Assembly: GCA_963971405.1 (NCBI GenBank)
Contig: OZ020489.1
Coordinates: 37,047,047-37,111,046 of the forward strand
From: Psococerastis gibbosa
Taxonomy: Eukaryota > Arthropoda > Insecta > Psocodea > Psocidae
Direction: 5' to 3'
Length of the DNA: 64,000 nucleotides
This document shows, in pieces, positions 44,196-55,610 of the stretch. Numbering within the stretch: position 1 is the first letter of the stretch; every line of letters begins with the position of its first letter. The translations under genes were made by a program, and so were the position numbers. The notes beneath the pieces are model-generated. The model was not told the DNA's origin, searched no databases, and saw only the letters and a list, made by a program, of their open reading frames with translations.

Positions 44196-44525
44196 TGCGA
44201 TCAGAGACGTGTCGTAACTCGATGCGAGTACTTACAGGGTTGACGTGGTCGTTATGAAAATGAACTTCCAAACCTTTCGTGAACAGCTGCGGTCGACATC
44301 TCCAGTGCCACTGCATAGACTTCGAAGGTTGTACCTCGGTGGCTCTGTAGCGAGTGGCATCGACCACGGCCAGTCAGCCCGGATTCTACTAGTTCTTCAT
44401 ATGACTCCGGCCATGAAAGCCTTTGCCGTTACATGTAATTTATAAGGTGACTTAGTGAGGCGATTAAAGAGGTTAATCGGATACATTCATTAAATTGATT
44501 GTTCGCGATTAACCTTTAAAAAAAA
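44196..44525 (+). repeat. SINE-D 3' part, split by family H
   Basis: GCGATCAGAGACGTGTCGTA..GTACTTACAGG before, and GTGACTTAGTGAGGCGATTA..TTAACCTTT plus A-run after, the family H insertion. Confidence 0.78.
44237..44449. mobile_element. Family H short fold-back in a SINE
   Basis: 'AACTTCCAAACCTTTCGTGA', CAGCTGCGGTCGACATCTCC, TCAGCCCGGATTCTACTAGT, end CGGCCATGAAAGCCTTTGCC then GTTACAT. TTACAGG / TTATAAGG at the borders may be a decayed duplication. Confidence 0.75.
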
Positions 44526-45499
44526 TTGTGGATCATTTTCTTCTTACTTTTCCCTAGAATATTGTAGGCTTCAGCATAAAATAACAAATTATAAAATACG
44601 AAGCAGCTGCAATAATTGAGGAACTGATGCTAAATAAATACACTGTCGTTTAAAGTTAATTTTAATATATTTATGCTAGTTTAAAAGCAGCTGATAGAAT
44701 AAGGAGTAGCTGATATTGCAAAATGTCGTATGTCCAAAAATGCAATTCATCAGGTTAACACACCATGGTGACCAAAATAAATTAATACACCTTGTAGCAA
44801 ACGGTCGCTTGTCAACATCCAATAGGAAGGAAGCAGTAAATAAATAAAAATAATAAATAAATAAGACAAAAGTTAGACAGTTTTTTTTCTCCTGAAAAGT
44901 AAGCTTTTTTCAAATGCGAATTTTGCAGTACCAGCGACGACTTGTAAAGTAGCAACAACAAAAAAGGTGCCAGTGCAGCTCCGAACCTTATACTGTTCCC
45001 GATGTTGAACTATACCTTTACCACTGCACCACTTTTTCGTGAACAACGGCTGATAATTCTTTCAATTGATTTTCCATGCCAACCAACCCCCCCCCCTGAA
45101 TAATAAAATTCTTGGGCAACCAAGCGTAACTTCCCTCCAATTTTCAACCTTCAAATTTCACCTCGGATGCTGCATTCAGCTTCGATAGAATTTAGGAGAA
45201 ATATTTAAAAAATTATTTGCTGTAATTCGGTTTATACATTCTTGATACTCATATCAACGTGTTTTGGTGGAAATCGGTTAATTATTAAATTATTATTTTT
45301 TCCTGTCTTCCGCTCTTTTCTCTTCTCGATTTAATTTTAAGCACATATTAATAATACAATATTTTTTAGGGTTAGTATGAAAACAATTGTGCGCCTTTTG
45401 GATTTTCAATAAAGTTGTTTCAATGCAACTACGAAAGCTGGTGTTTCATGGCCACATAATGTTTTTTTTTAATTACACCATAACATTAGGCTTTTGCCA
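44526..45499. other. Unassigned spacer
   Basis: A C-run near 45088. Nothing recognised. Confidence 0.35.
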
Positions 45500-45504
45500 T
45501 CAGC

Positions 45505-45770
45505 TTTCTTTCAGCCCAATGCAACACATAATCTGGTGAACCTCTGCTACTGATGAGAGGTGTTTTCCGTCCATCTCTTCCCGGTGTCGCATAAAGGGCA
45601 GAAAGGCTCCACTGCTACACCTATACGGACACGGTGAAAATGTTTTGGCATGTAGTCATGACCCGTAGTTAACCTAAACTCCGATAAACGTCGATATGCT
45701 GTTGATTACGCTTAATGTGCATATTACTTGCTAGGTGAATTTTGTTGACAAGATCTACCATATTACTCGG
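45505..45770 (-). pseudogene. LINE C-terminal knuckle, frameshifted
   Basis: - strand: TGHDYMPKHFHRVRIGVAVE then PFCPLCDTGK, then after a one-base shift EMDGKHLSSVAEVHQ. This is the 'LTTGHDY...HL.R.G...C.LC....M...HL..C' ending of a LINE ORF. Confidence 0.7.
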
Positions 45771-45854
45771 ATTGGATCCTAAAAATACACTATGACACCA
45801 CAAACTGATACTACTATCCACTGGCGAATCAGGAGGCTGAAACTATGTGGGGGT

Positions 45855-46556
45855 GGACGGGCGTTGGCTGAAGAAGAAGAAGAAGAAGTTTCAACAGGTA
45901 CCCATAGCAACATATGCCAAGCCTTGCAGGTCAGTGAGAAACAGACTAGGGACTCGAACCCATGTATTTGCGCTTCTGGGGTACAGCCTTCAAAAGCACA
46001 GCAGCAACAGGAAAGAAAGCCTCCCCACTCCGGTCCTAACATTTTTCTCGAGCAGTGAATTGTTAACTAAGCGGCACGGCGTCAAATGGCCTACCAGCCA
46101 AGGACGGGCGTTGGCTATAGAAGAAGAAGTTTCAACAGGTACCTATAGGCTATAGCAACATATGCCAAGCCTTGCAGGTCAGTGAGCAACAGGCCAGGGA
46201 CTCGAACCCACGTATTTGCCCTACTGGGGTACAGCCTTCAAAAGCACAGCAGCAACAGGAAAGAAAGCCTCCCCACTCCGGTCCTAACATTTTTCTCGAG
46301 CAGTGAATTGCTAACTAAGCGGCACGGCGTCAAATGGCCTACCAGCCAAGGACGGGCGTTGGCTATAGAAGAAGAAGTTTCAACAGGTACCTATAGGCTA
46401 TAGCAACATATGCCAAGCCTTGCAGGTCAGTGAGCAACAGGCCAGGGACTCGAACCCACGTATTTGCCCTACTGGGGCAAAGCTTTCAAAAGCACAGCAG
46501 CAACAGGAAAGCCTCCCCACTCCGGTCCTAACATTTTTGTCGAGCAGTGAATTTCC
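45855..46556 (-). repeat. ~248-bp tandem repeat (2.8 units) with tRNA-like B box
   Basis: Units begin GGACGGGCGTTGGCT at 45855, 46102 and 46350. Units 2 and 3 are nearly identical over the shared part. Each contains the complement of GGGTTCGAGTCCCTGGCC, a canonical B box, plus a GAAGAAGAAG tract. The unit is probably a tRNA-derived SINE that became tandem. The last unit lacks the CTAACTAAGCGGCACGGCG segment. Confidence 0.85.
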
Positions 46557-47407
46557 ATCTCTTTCCGGGCGACTTGGTACTAGGACAGGATTTATGGCTC
46601 CGCTCCCCCTCTTCATGTTTCATTTCGCGCCCTTTCTTTTCCAGAACATTCCGCATACAAATTTTCAACTAAGGTACCCCCACGCGACGCCATTTTAGCA
46701 CCGACTGATAAATTGGCCCAGCAATTTCACCCCATATCCGCAGCCAATCCATTTGCAGGGATTTTGTTTGCTACTTTGTGATTTTTTTTTATTACTTGAA
46801 TTATTTAAAGAACCATTATTGAGATTTATGTGCTTAATTGCTTTGAGAATTTGTTTGTTAGGTAAGTTAAACAAAGAGACAAATATAAATTGTATTGCGC
46901 TTACTATTGTAGCTTTAACCATGATCGTTCACAAAGTTGGTTAAGTATAATATAACATATTAATAATAATAATAATAATAATATATAATACAATATTAAG
47001 TATAAGACACTTCATGCGAAATCATAATTTAATTCCCCCTCCCCCTATTACACACTCTAATATTGTTCAAATATTCGATCCAATAAATATGGGTCCAAGA
47101 AAAATTTGAAAGTGTAAAATTAGGTAGACTTATCAATACCTAAATTCAAATTCAAATCGTATACTTCAACACAAACATCCCAAATATTTCTTCGATCGAA
47201 TAAATATTACGTCGAATAAATAAATACTCGAGTGTGTCATCGGGGCCGTTGAGCGCCACAGATTTCACATGGGCTCACTTTAAATTTTCCCCAACGATTT
47301 CGCCCAAAGTCGAATCTGAATATTGAACCTGTGCAAAAATCCGCCTGAGATTAATTGAGAAAGGTCCTCCAAGTAGCCTACTACCAATACTACTACTACC
47401 AAAGATC
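46557..47407. other. Unassigned spacer with (AAT)n
   Basis: (AAT)n near 46960-46985; nothing else recognised. Confidence 0.45.
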
Positions 47408-47580
47408 TTCGATGGCATATTGGTAGCTTGTTTGTACTTGTGCGAGGCTCTACACACCATGCGATCGGAAACCTGCCGTAACTCAATAATTTTTTTATTA
47501 TTGCCTACAGAGGTGGCTGAAAAGGTTATTCGCATGCATTCATTGAATAGTTTGTATGCGAATAATCTATTGTAAAAAAA
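47408..47580 (+). repeat. SINE-D copy
   Basis: TTCGATGGCATATTGGTAGC head, GCGATCGGAAACCTGCCGTA, tail AATAATCTATTGT plus nine A. A TTTTTTTATT insertion lies mid-body. Confidence 0.8.
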
Positions 47581-48215
47581 AATGTTCGAAAAATTAAAGG
47601 GGTTACTGATAAGGAATTGGTATTAGCTAGTGACAGCCAAATTCTAAATATCAAAATGTAGAGGAATATTTTTTTATAATTTATGACAACCTTACGATCG
47701 ATTTTCTGGTCAAATTGTCCAATAGTTTTTTTTAAGGCGCGACCCCGCGAATTTACAATTTTCATATCCAATGGATCAGCGCTAAAATTTTAATAAACAA
47801 TGAAGAATATGTGTATACCTTTGTGATAAATGATATCGGTTGCGTCAGAAAAGCTCCGATAGATTAATTACAGCAAAGGGGCAACCTCGGAAAAAATCAC
47901 TTCTTGGCATCGGCAAAAACTGCTAAGCCGCTTATTACACGTCGCCTCTCCTATTTCCCGCCTTTTTGCTGAGAGAGGTTTCCAGTTACCTGAATGGAAA
48001 TCAGCTTTTGTCTTTGACTTGGGTAAATTATTATGATATTTTACGGCAATTTCCTGTATAGAGAGATTCTAAAATGGCACTAACCAAAAAGTGGGACTGA
48101 AAAGCAAATTCCACAAATGAGATCTTAAGGCACGTTCGCCATACATCCAGTGCCCGTTATCCTAAAGATAGGCGTGCTTAGCTGGTAGTTGGTGATATCT
48201 GACAAGTATAGATAT

Positions 48216-48247
<32 letters not shown>

Positions 48248-48725
48248 CAATCAATCAATCAATCAATGATACAAATAATATTGCCTGCATCGCAAAGTGT
48301 ACGCTTAATTGGTACAAAGGACTTAAACAGGGCTGCTATACCAAAGACACTACAACGGAATTTTTTAAAGACATTACAACGGAATTTTTTTTTCTTCTTC
48401 GGCCGGTACTCCCCTGCGTCGAAGGAATATATTAAAAAAAGTAAACAATTATTCCCTTGTATAATACAAATAACCTGTGGGCCCCCAAGTTAATCAACTT
48501 GTCGGGGGCTTGCACAGTAAACGCTATAGATGATGCAACATGTTTTCTATTTCACGTACATACTAGCAAAAAACTTAGTTTTAACTTCAAATCAGTTTCA
48601 TACCATTTAAATACTATATGTATTTATATTATATTTATATTTAAATTAATTTACGGGGCGAGATTTAATACTATAAAGACTTTGTCTGTTTCATATACAA
48701 TATTATTTAATTATATATAATTATA
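47581..48725. other. Unassigned spacer with (TC)n(AATC)n
   Basis: (TC)n 48219-48243 followed by (AATC)n to 48267. At 48384-48412 a T-rich/CTTCTTCGGCCGGTACTCCC stretch matches, inverted, 53.56-53.59 kb and may be a LINE tail. Confidence 0.6.
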
Positions 48726-49364
48726 ATGTAACTGCAAAGGCTTTCACGGCCGGAGTCGAATGAAGAATCAGTAGAATCCGGGCTGTCTGGCCGTGGTCGA
48801 AATGAAAGTGAACTTCCAAACGTTTCGTCAACATCTGCGGTCGACATCTTCATTGGCGCTGCGTAGACTTCGGAGGTTGTACCTCGGTGGCTCCGTAGCG
48901 AGTGACTGGGTAGGGGGCTGCGCACTGACCTTTATACCTGGTCGTTGTTGTTGTGTTGAGAGCGAGCAATGCTGTGTTGAGAGCGAGGATTGTAATATAC
49001 AACCACCAACACAATTTCAACAGAAAGGAAGAAGGCTTAAAGGTGAACAAACTCTGGTATCCCGCGCTGAACAAAATGACAACAAAAAGGATGACGTCGG
49101 CCAATTGTGAAAAACAAGGTAATGGAAATTCCCCAGAGGAACATGTGTGTTGTGTAGAGAGCGAGGATTTGCCCACTCTCAACACAACAACAACAACAGT
49201 ACGTAGCCCCTTACCCAGTCATTCGCTACGGAGCCACCGAGGTACAACCTCCGAAGTCTACGTAGCACCATTGAAGATGTCGACCGCTGATGTTGACGAA
49301 ACGTTTGGAAGTTCACTTTCATTTCGACCACGGCCCATCAGCCCGGATTCTACTGGTTCTTCAT
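48726..49364. mobile_element. Family H fold-back element, best copy
   Basis: Flanked by ATATATAATTATA on both sides (48713-48725, 49365-49377; low complexity, but exact). Starts ATGTAACTGCAAAGGCTTTC and has ~230-bp inverted arms through CAACATCTGCGGTCGACATC, GTAGACTTCGGAGGTTGTAC and CTCCGTAGCGAATGAC-like blocks. The left end extends ~30 bp beyond the right. The loop encodes RKEEGLKVNKLWYPALNKMT. The right arm carries the variant CTGATGTTGACGAAAC. Confidence 0.8.
48953..49364 (+). CDS. Open frame through family H loop and right arm
   Basis: An open frame of about 139 codons from an ATG at 48953 (closing at 49372) spans the loop peptide EGLKVNKLWYPAL and then the right arm (MSTADVDETFGSSLSFRPRP). 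The loop peptide is shared with the 9.8 kb element through mostly silent changes, so the loop was once translated. The arm part is probably not: the opposite arm encodes the same words on the other strand simply because the arms are inverted. Function unknown. Confidence 0.35.
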
Positions 49365-49589
49365 ATATATAATTATATTTTACGCGAAATTTTAGTCCTC
49401 AACGGTTTTCATGAAACAACTAGGGCACCAAAAATTGATTCTTCTACAACTTTTTATTTAGACTATTTAGTCTTCTACAACTTACATGAGCCAAATCTTT
49501 AATAACTTGCTTTGTGCATTAAATAAAAATAAGAAGTGAATAAAAACAACACATTTAAGGGTTGCTAATTTTCTACGTAGCATGTCCTC
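49365..49589. repeat. Family B MITE, right half
   Basis: ATTATATTTTACGCGAAATT to CTACGTAGCATGTCCTC followed by TTGA. The left half is missing, replaced by the family H insertion and unrelated sequence. Confidence 0.8.
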
Positions 49590-50317
49590 TTGAGAATAAT
49601 CAATAATTTGTACAAGCTAAGGGAGAATAAATTAGAAACCTCACCAAACACATAGCCAGGATCAATAATTAATTTATTTAATTTTCCCACAAAACAACAA
49701 AACCCAGTCTTCTTATCGATTCATAAGCGAAGGATGTCAGATCTAAACAATATCCACTAAAGCAATAGAGAATTCAATTTCCAATAGCTTTACTAACTTA
49801 ACTTAACAAAAATGAAAACAACTCGTAACATACGCGTATAACGGCGCAGTGATAGCGTTAAAGCGAAGTTTGAGATAACCAAACTTTAGCTGGCCCAGTT
49901 ATGAAAGCCTATATCTTCCACCAAACTTTCATCTCAGATTCGCCGAACTAGAAGTTTCCGAAGGGCAAACTGAATCAAGACTTGTTCCGACTTTGATTCC
50001 AAAATTAAGGGCAGTGGGCTTACTGGAGCAAATTCTCAGATTCAACATTTTGTTACCCTATGACCAACTTTCTCCGTCTTAGATGTATAGCCTTACAATT
50101 AGGGTAAGAGTTAGGACTAATTTTACATTAGAACTGCTTGGTGAAATTCGCCGTATACCGTATATAATAATGTAATAACATATAATATATTCATTCTTCT
50201 AACGGATGTGACTTTTTTGATAGTTGAACAATGGAGATTGTCTGTGAAATTTGATTTTGTTTAAAAAACAGATATTGGCGAGCCCAATTTGATTTTATTT
50301 TATGTAAGAAAGAATTA
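49590..50317. other. Unassigned spacer
   Basis: Nothing recognised. Confidence 0.35.
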
Positions 50318-51596
50318 AACAAGGAGCTACTATAAAACTGTGTACGAGGCTCATATGCCTTTTAATATTAACATAGTCAGTGGTTAAAAGTAAAACAGGG
50401 CAATTTAGAATGGAAAGTGCTACTCTAAAATTACTCTTCTTAGATTTTTCAACTCCAGGTTAAGTTATTGTTAAACGGCACAGAAGGCAGAAGCGTTATC
50501 TTACTTAAACAGTAGCTTGAATATGAAACAATGAACTACTGTAAAACTTTGTACGGGCCTCGTATGCCTTCCAATATTAACATAGCCAGTGGTTAAAAAG
50601 TAAAACAGGGCAATTTAAAATGGAAAGTGCTACGGTACTCTAAAATTACTTTCCTTACATTTTCCAACCCCAGGTTAAATTATTATTAAACGGGCCACAG
50701 AAGGCAGAAGCGTTATCTTACTTAAACAGTAGCTTGAATATGAAACAATGAACTACTGTAAAACTTTGTACTGGCCTCTTAATGCCTTTTAATATTAACA
50801 TAGCCAGTGGTTAAAAAGTAAAACAGGGCAATTTAAAATGGAAAGTGCTACTCTAAAATTATTCTCCTTACATTTTTTAACTACAGGTTAAGTTATTATT
50901 AAACGGCCCACAGAAGGCAGAAGCGTTATCTTACTTAAACAGTAGCTTGAATATGAAACAATGAACTACTGTAAAACTTTGTACTGGCCTCTTAATGCCT
51001 TTTAATATTAACATAGCCAGTGGTTAAAAAGTAAAACAGGGCAATTTAAAATGGAAAGTGCTACTCTAAAATTATTCTCCTTACATTTTTTAACTACAGG
51101 TTAAGTTATTATTAAACGGCCCACAGAAGGCAGAAGCGTTATCTTACTTAAACAGTAGCTTGAATATGAAACAATGAACTACTGTAAAACTTTGTACTGG
51201 CCTCTTAATGTCTTTTAATATTAACACAGCCAGTGGTTAAAAAGTAAAAGAGGGCAATTTAAAATGGAAAGTGCTACTTTAAAATTATTCTCCTTACATT
51301 TTTCAACTCCAGGTTAAGTTATTATTAAACGGCCCACAGAAAGCAGAAGCGTTATCTTACTTAAACAGTAGCTTAATATTGGATATCAATTAAGGAACTA
51401 CTGTTAAACGTTGTACGGACCTCATATGCTGTTTAATATTAACTTAGCCAGTGGTTAAAAAGTAAAACAGGGCATTTTAGAATGGAAAGTGCTGATCTAA
51501 AACTGTTCTACTTACATTTTTCAACCCCAGGTTAAGTTATTATTAAACGACCCGCAGAAGGCAGAGGCATCATCTTACTTTAACAGTAGCTAAACA
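50318..51596 (+). repeat. Six-unit ~213-bp tandem repeat
   Basis: The landmark ATAGCCAGTGGTTAAAA recurs at 50372, 50581, 50799, 51012, 51225 and 51443 (spacings 209-218). Each unit also has AAAACAGGGCAATTTAAAAT, TTAAGTTATTATTAAACGGC and GAAGGCAGAAGCGTTATCTT. Units 3 and 4 are almost identical; the first and last are most diverged, as expected for unequal exchange. No open frame or tRNA-like box. Confidence 0.95.
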
Positions 51597-51987
51597 CTGA
51601 AAATGCCTTCTGTAATAATTAATGACTGGCAATATATTAGAGTTGATTTAGTTTTGGAGCCTCGTGCTATCATCAATCAAGAGAAAAGCTTGAAGCATAA
51701 TAAATGTCCATGTAAAGAGAAAGAGGGTTAAGTCAAAAACCTGTTTGTACCCTTTTCTGACAAGAGAGCAATGTTAAACCTAAAGAGCGAGTACAAAATC
51801 AGCATGTGTAGCGGAAATGCGAGAGTAAAAAAATGGAAAATCCTGTTTTATGTACTCGCCTATTCTTTTTAAAGAAAATTCGAAGTGATGATATTTAATT
51901 TGTTAATTAGTGAGCGGAAAAAACAGGGACTGGGGTGTTTTTTTTAAACCTTTTTCATGACTTTCAGGGAACTCTCCGGGTACTTTA
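51597..51987. other. Unassigned spacer
   Basis: Nothing recognised. Confidence 0.35.
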
Positions 51988-52152
51988 TCGACTTGGATGG
52001 CAAGGTACTTGTGCAAATCTCTACACGCCATACGATCGAAGGGCCGGAGGCGTGTCGTAACTCAACACGGGTACTAACCTACAGAGGCGACTAAAGAGGT
52101 AAATCGGATACACAAAATAAATTGTTAGTATGCGATTAACCTTTAAAAAAAA
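51988..52152 (+). repeat. SINE-D copy
   Basis: 'TATCGACTTGGATGGCAAGG', a shortened head, GGCGTGTCGTAACTCAACAC, tail GCGATTAACCTTT plus nine A. An extra GGGCCG interrupts the B-box region. Confidence 0.78.
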
Positions 52153-52159
52153 ATGGATA

Positions 52160-52490
52160 GCTTATTAGGCCCTTGGGCACATACAGGCAGGTAGTACGTC
52201 AGTACAGTAACCGAAATTAGTCGATATCGAAAAAACTGGACTTGGCGGGATTCAAACTCACGATCTACGCCTATCTTCTTAACCGCTGGACCACAAGCCC
52301 GACGAGTACGGTGCCCTCAAAACCCTCTACGTATATGCTCTTTGACCAGATTCGTATTGCTACACAACTATCTGGCCGAACAGGTCTGTGAGCTCACTTT
52401 ATTGCATAAAGCTTTCGCCTTTTTTTCAATATACGATATTGCAGTATTATATGGTATATAACACTGACATTAAACTAACTTTTTAAATAA
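52160..52490 (-). repeat. SINE-J copy with tRNA-like head
   Basis: - strand 52302-52233: GGGCTTGTGGTCCAGCGGTT (A box) and GTGAGTTTGAATCCCGCC (B box). CAGATTCGTATTGCTACACA and ATATTGCAGTATTATATGGT are shared with the 20.6 kb copy. Confidence 0.62.
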
Positions 52491-52893
52491 ATAAATCGTA
52501 TATTTTGTTAAAATTTATCAATTTACAAGACTTACCTATTGCACTATATTCCTGACCTCAAATAATAAAACACACACCACAAAAAAAATGAATAACTCAA
52601 TTTCCGGACACATTTTACAACTCATATGAGCCAGTGTAACAAGAAATAGCCGGAAACAGCATAGTCGGTCAACGTTTTTACAGCAGAACCATATTTCCGC
52701 TTGATTTAACTACAACGGATTCTTAAAGAAAGGGAACATTGTTGCGACAAAATGACATTGAAGGAGTTTGGGGAGAGGGGGCAGAGGGGGGGGGCAGGGG
52801 GGGGGGGTCAAAGATGAGGATCCGCAAGATTGTCCCAGCAACGTTATAAAAACCTCATAAAACCAGGCTATTTGGAAAAGTAGATAAAAACCA
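52491..52893. other. Unassigned spacer with G-rich tract
   Basis: 52767-52808 is a purine/G-rich stretch with G-runs of up to 11; otherwise nothing recognised. Confidence 0.5.
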
Positions 52894-53250
52894 CCGGAAC
52901 TGTACAGCAGCGTCACCCGGGGGTCACTGTTCCTTGTATCCTAATGACGTCATCATGCGGACGTTGTCTTCTTCATAGTGTGGATAAAATTTCGGCTTTT
53001 AGTTTTGCCTCTGGTTTCTTTACAACGGGGTCAAGCATCGAGTGATGACTGCCCATCGTTCAATTGTTATCTGTACGTTTATCTGTGTACCTCCGGAACT
53101 GTACAGCAGCGTCACCCGGGCGGCCACTGTTTCTTGCATCCTAATGACGTCATCATGCGGACGTTGTCTTCTTCATAGTGTGGTTAAAATTTCGGCATCT
53201 AGTTTGTTTTCTTTGCATCGGGGACAAGCGTCGGGTGATAATTGATTTAA
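52894..53250 (+). repeat. 199-bp direct duplication (1.8 units)
   Basis: CCGGAACTGTACAGCAGCGT starts at 52894 and 53093. Shared features: AATGACGTCATCATGCGGAC (containing the perfect palindrome TGACGTCA), TTCTTCATAGTGTGG, AAAATTTCGGC. The second unit is incomplete at its right. Confidence 0.9.
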
Positions 53251-54444
53251 AAACGATCAAATTGTTTTCCCATTACAAAGGCTTCACATTCCCCATTTTA
53301 ATTTGGCACGTCACGCTGGAATGGATCGCCTTTGCACGCATACTTGTATTTACTCGACCACACTACGAAGACATTTTAATATTTTTTAATGCACTAAGTT
53401 ATAAGGTTTGTTATCTTTCAAATTGTAAGTTGCTGTCATTGGGCGTGAAATTATACAACTATTAATGAAATTATTTCTATCAATTAACTTGGGGCCACAG
53501 GTTTTTTGTATTACAAGGGCAAAATTGATTACATCTACAAATATATTCCTTCGGCCCAGGGGAGTACCGGCCGAAGAAGAAAAAAAATCGTCAATAAGTC
53601 AAATATTTTTTACTGCATTTGCAAATAAATGCCTTCGTATTGCGGTCGGGTAGTACATATGCAAAAGTAATGACGGGCAGGGACGTCGGACGTCGGAAGG
53701 TTACAAACGTATACTATCTCAAAAAATCATACAGTTGCAAGAATTTAAAAAATGTCCTCCAGAAAAATATAAAGCTCTTCCAATGCTAAAGCAAATTTGT
53801 AAAACTGCTGCAAAATTGATGGGGCAAGAGAATTTCGCGACAGATTATTAAGCATTCCTCCGAGTATTTCCAACTCCCCGCCTCCTCCGGTGAACCCGTA
53901 TCTTTATCTTATCTTCACACTCGGTGACTTTCTTCCCTTCTGATGCTTAATTGGAGAAACCTAGAATTAATTTTCTCCAGAATTTCACAACTTTCATTTC
54001 TGTACTGCTCATTTTCAGGGAGAAATTGGGGTTTCTGGTAACCCATTAACTTAAGGCAAAGATTTCAAAATGTTTTGTAAATAAATGATGACCCAGTCAG
54101 TCAGTGACGAAAATAAGCTATAGCTGACCGTAGATATTGGCTACATTTGAATCCAGCCAAAATCAGTTTGTTAATTTTTTTAATTGAATTTAATGCGTAA
54201 GGCGTAAGTACGTATATATCGGGTAAATAGCTTGCGAAAGCTTGCTTATTTTATGAATTTCTCGTCAGACCATTTTCATATCTTTGACATACACCAGTAT
54301 GTCTATCTTTAAGAAAACACTAATTGAAGCATCCCCAACGCGCCTAAATTGGCGAATAAATCAGGAAACTTAGCATTATTTAGTCATGGTGGGGCAGCAG
54401 GCCAAACAGTAAAGAAATTTATTTATTTATTTATTTTTTAAATA
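53251..54444. other. Mostly unassigned spacer; possible coding relic
   Basis: 53654-53851 reads open for 65 codons in one frame, including QLQEFKKCPPEKYKALPMLK and QICKTAAKLMGQENFATDY*; composition looks protein-like but I recognise no family. (TTTA)n at 54418-54437. Confidence 0.35.
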
Positions 54445-55301
54445 GAACCGGTCCGAGCTTACTCGAACATGCTTTCCAATTTATCAAAATTAGTAGATAG
54501 AGAAAATGAGAAATATCATGGTAAATAATTTTCCTATGGTTAAATTTCCGCTATCTCGGGGGGGGGGGGGGGTTGTCCACCAGACGCCACTGGAGGTGAG
54601 GTAAATTCTAGATAGGTCAGACCAACACATTAATTACCACACAGCAATACTGGCAGGGCACGCAATGCATTTGAGCGTGAATTTTCTATCATTTTTTTAA
54701 AAAAACATTTTTTTTTTACAAAACCAAATACTTTTCTGGGAAAGCAACCTGTCCGGTTTCGTTACTCAATTTAACACCTAAAACATACCTGAAGGTAGAA
54801 ATCATCGATAGAAAGGTTTCGCAGAAAAATTATTTTTTAGTCATTTTTCATTAAAATTTAGTTATTTTTATTTTTTTACCCCCAGAAGCAACCTATCAAG
54901 GGGCAAGCGACTCTCCGCATTTCGTTTACATTAATAACGACTACAAGATATGTGAATTTAAAAGAAATCGTTGGAGCCGTTATTGAGAAATAATTTTTTT
55001 AGACGTTTTTTACGAGTTTTTTGAGAATAAACCCCCCCCCCCCAGATTAAGTTAGCCCCAAATAAAAAAAAATTGTTCCGAGGTACGATTTTTGTGAACC
55101 TACATGCCGGATTTCATCAAAATCGATCGAGTAGTTTGCCCGGAAATCGACGCACAGACAGACAGACAGAACGACAGAGCGACAGTCAGACATTTCGTAA
55201 AAACCACTTTTTTGGGTTCCTGGGACCTCAGAACGTGTAAATCCGTTGAAATCTCGGAATCGAAAATTTCCTTTCCTTATACTACGTATAAATTGGAAAG
55301 C
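54445..55301 (+). repeat. Family C repeat, full length
   Basis: GAACCGGTCCGAGCTTACTC to ATAAATTGGAAAGC; G-run 54559-54572, (GACA)n at 55153-55190. It abuts the 3' side of a LINE fragment on the other strand. Confidence 0.92.
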
Positions 55302-55357
55302 AATAAAATACTAGACGTTCTGCCCATTTTGGGCTTCCACGCTCATGTTGTCAGACT

Positions 55358-55610
55358 CTAACCCTCCTCAGAGTGTTCCGATGTGTTGACCTGATGAATG
55401 TTATGACGAGAGGTGACCCTCTCATCATTTCCAAGTAGGTGTTCCAGTGTGAGCGGGAGCGGCAGAAGGGCTCTGGGGCCAGCGTAACTCGGGCAAGCCA
55501 GTATGATGTGCGCCACCGACAGTGGGTCGCTACAGCCTACAATAATGGCAGTTAGGAGGCGGTTCACCTGCCATAAGGAGGCCATGGGTAAGTCTGAAGT
55601 GGGCCAGACA
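55358..55610 (-). pseudogene. LINE C-terminal knuckle
   Basis: - strand: RLLTAIIVGCSDPLSVAHII then LACPSYAGPRALLPLPLTLE, i.e. C..D....HIIhxCP followed by the charged/leucine-rich tail that ends Jockey-type ORF2. First Cys of the usual pair is missing. Natural TAG at 55358-55360. Confidence 0.7.

Noticed and set aside
50318-51596. Regular direct repeats that might suggest a CRISPR-like array
   Set aside because: Units are ~213 bp, contiguous, and have no short repeat/spacer alternation or cas genes; the window is eukaryotic.
53550-53595. GGGAGTACCGGCCGAAGAAG stretch as a LINE tail with an inverted partner at 48.39 kb
   Set aside because: Too short to assign; only noted as a possible AAG-type tail.
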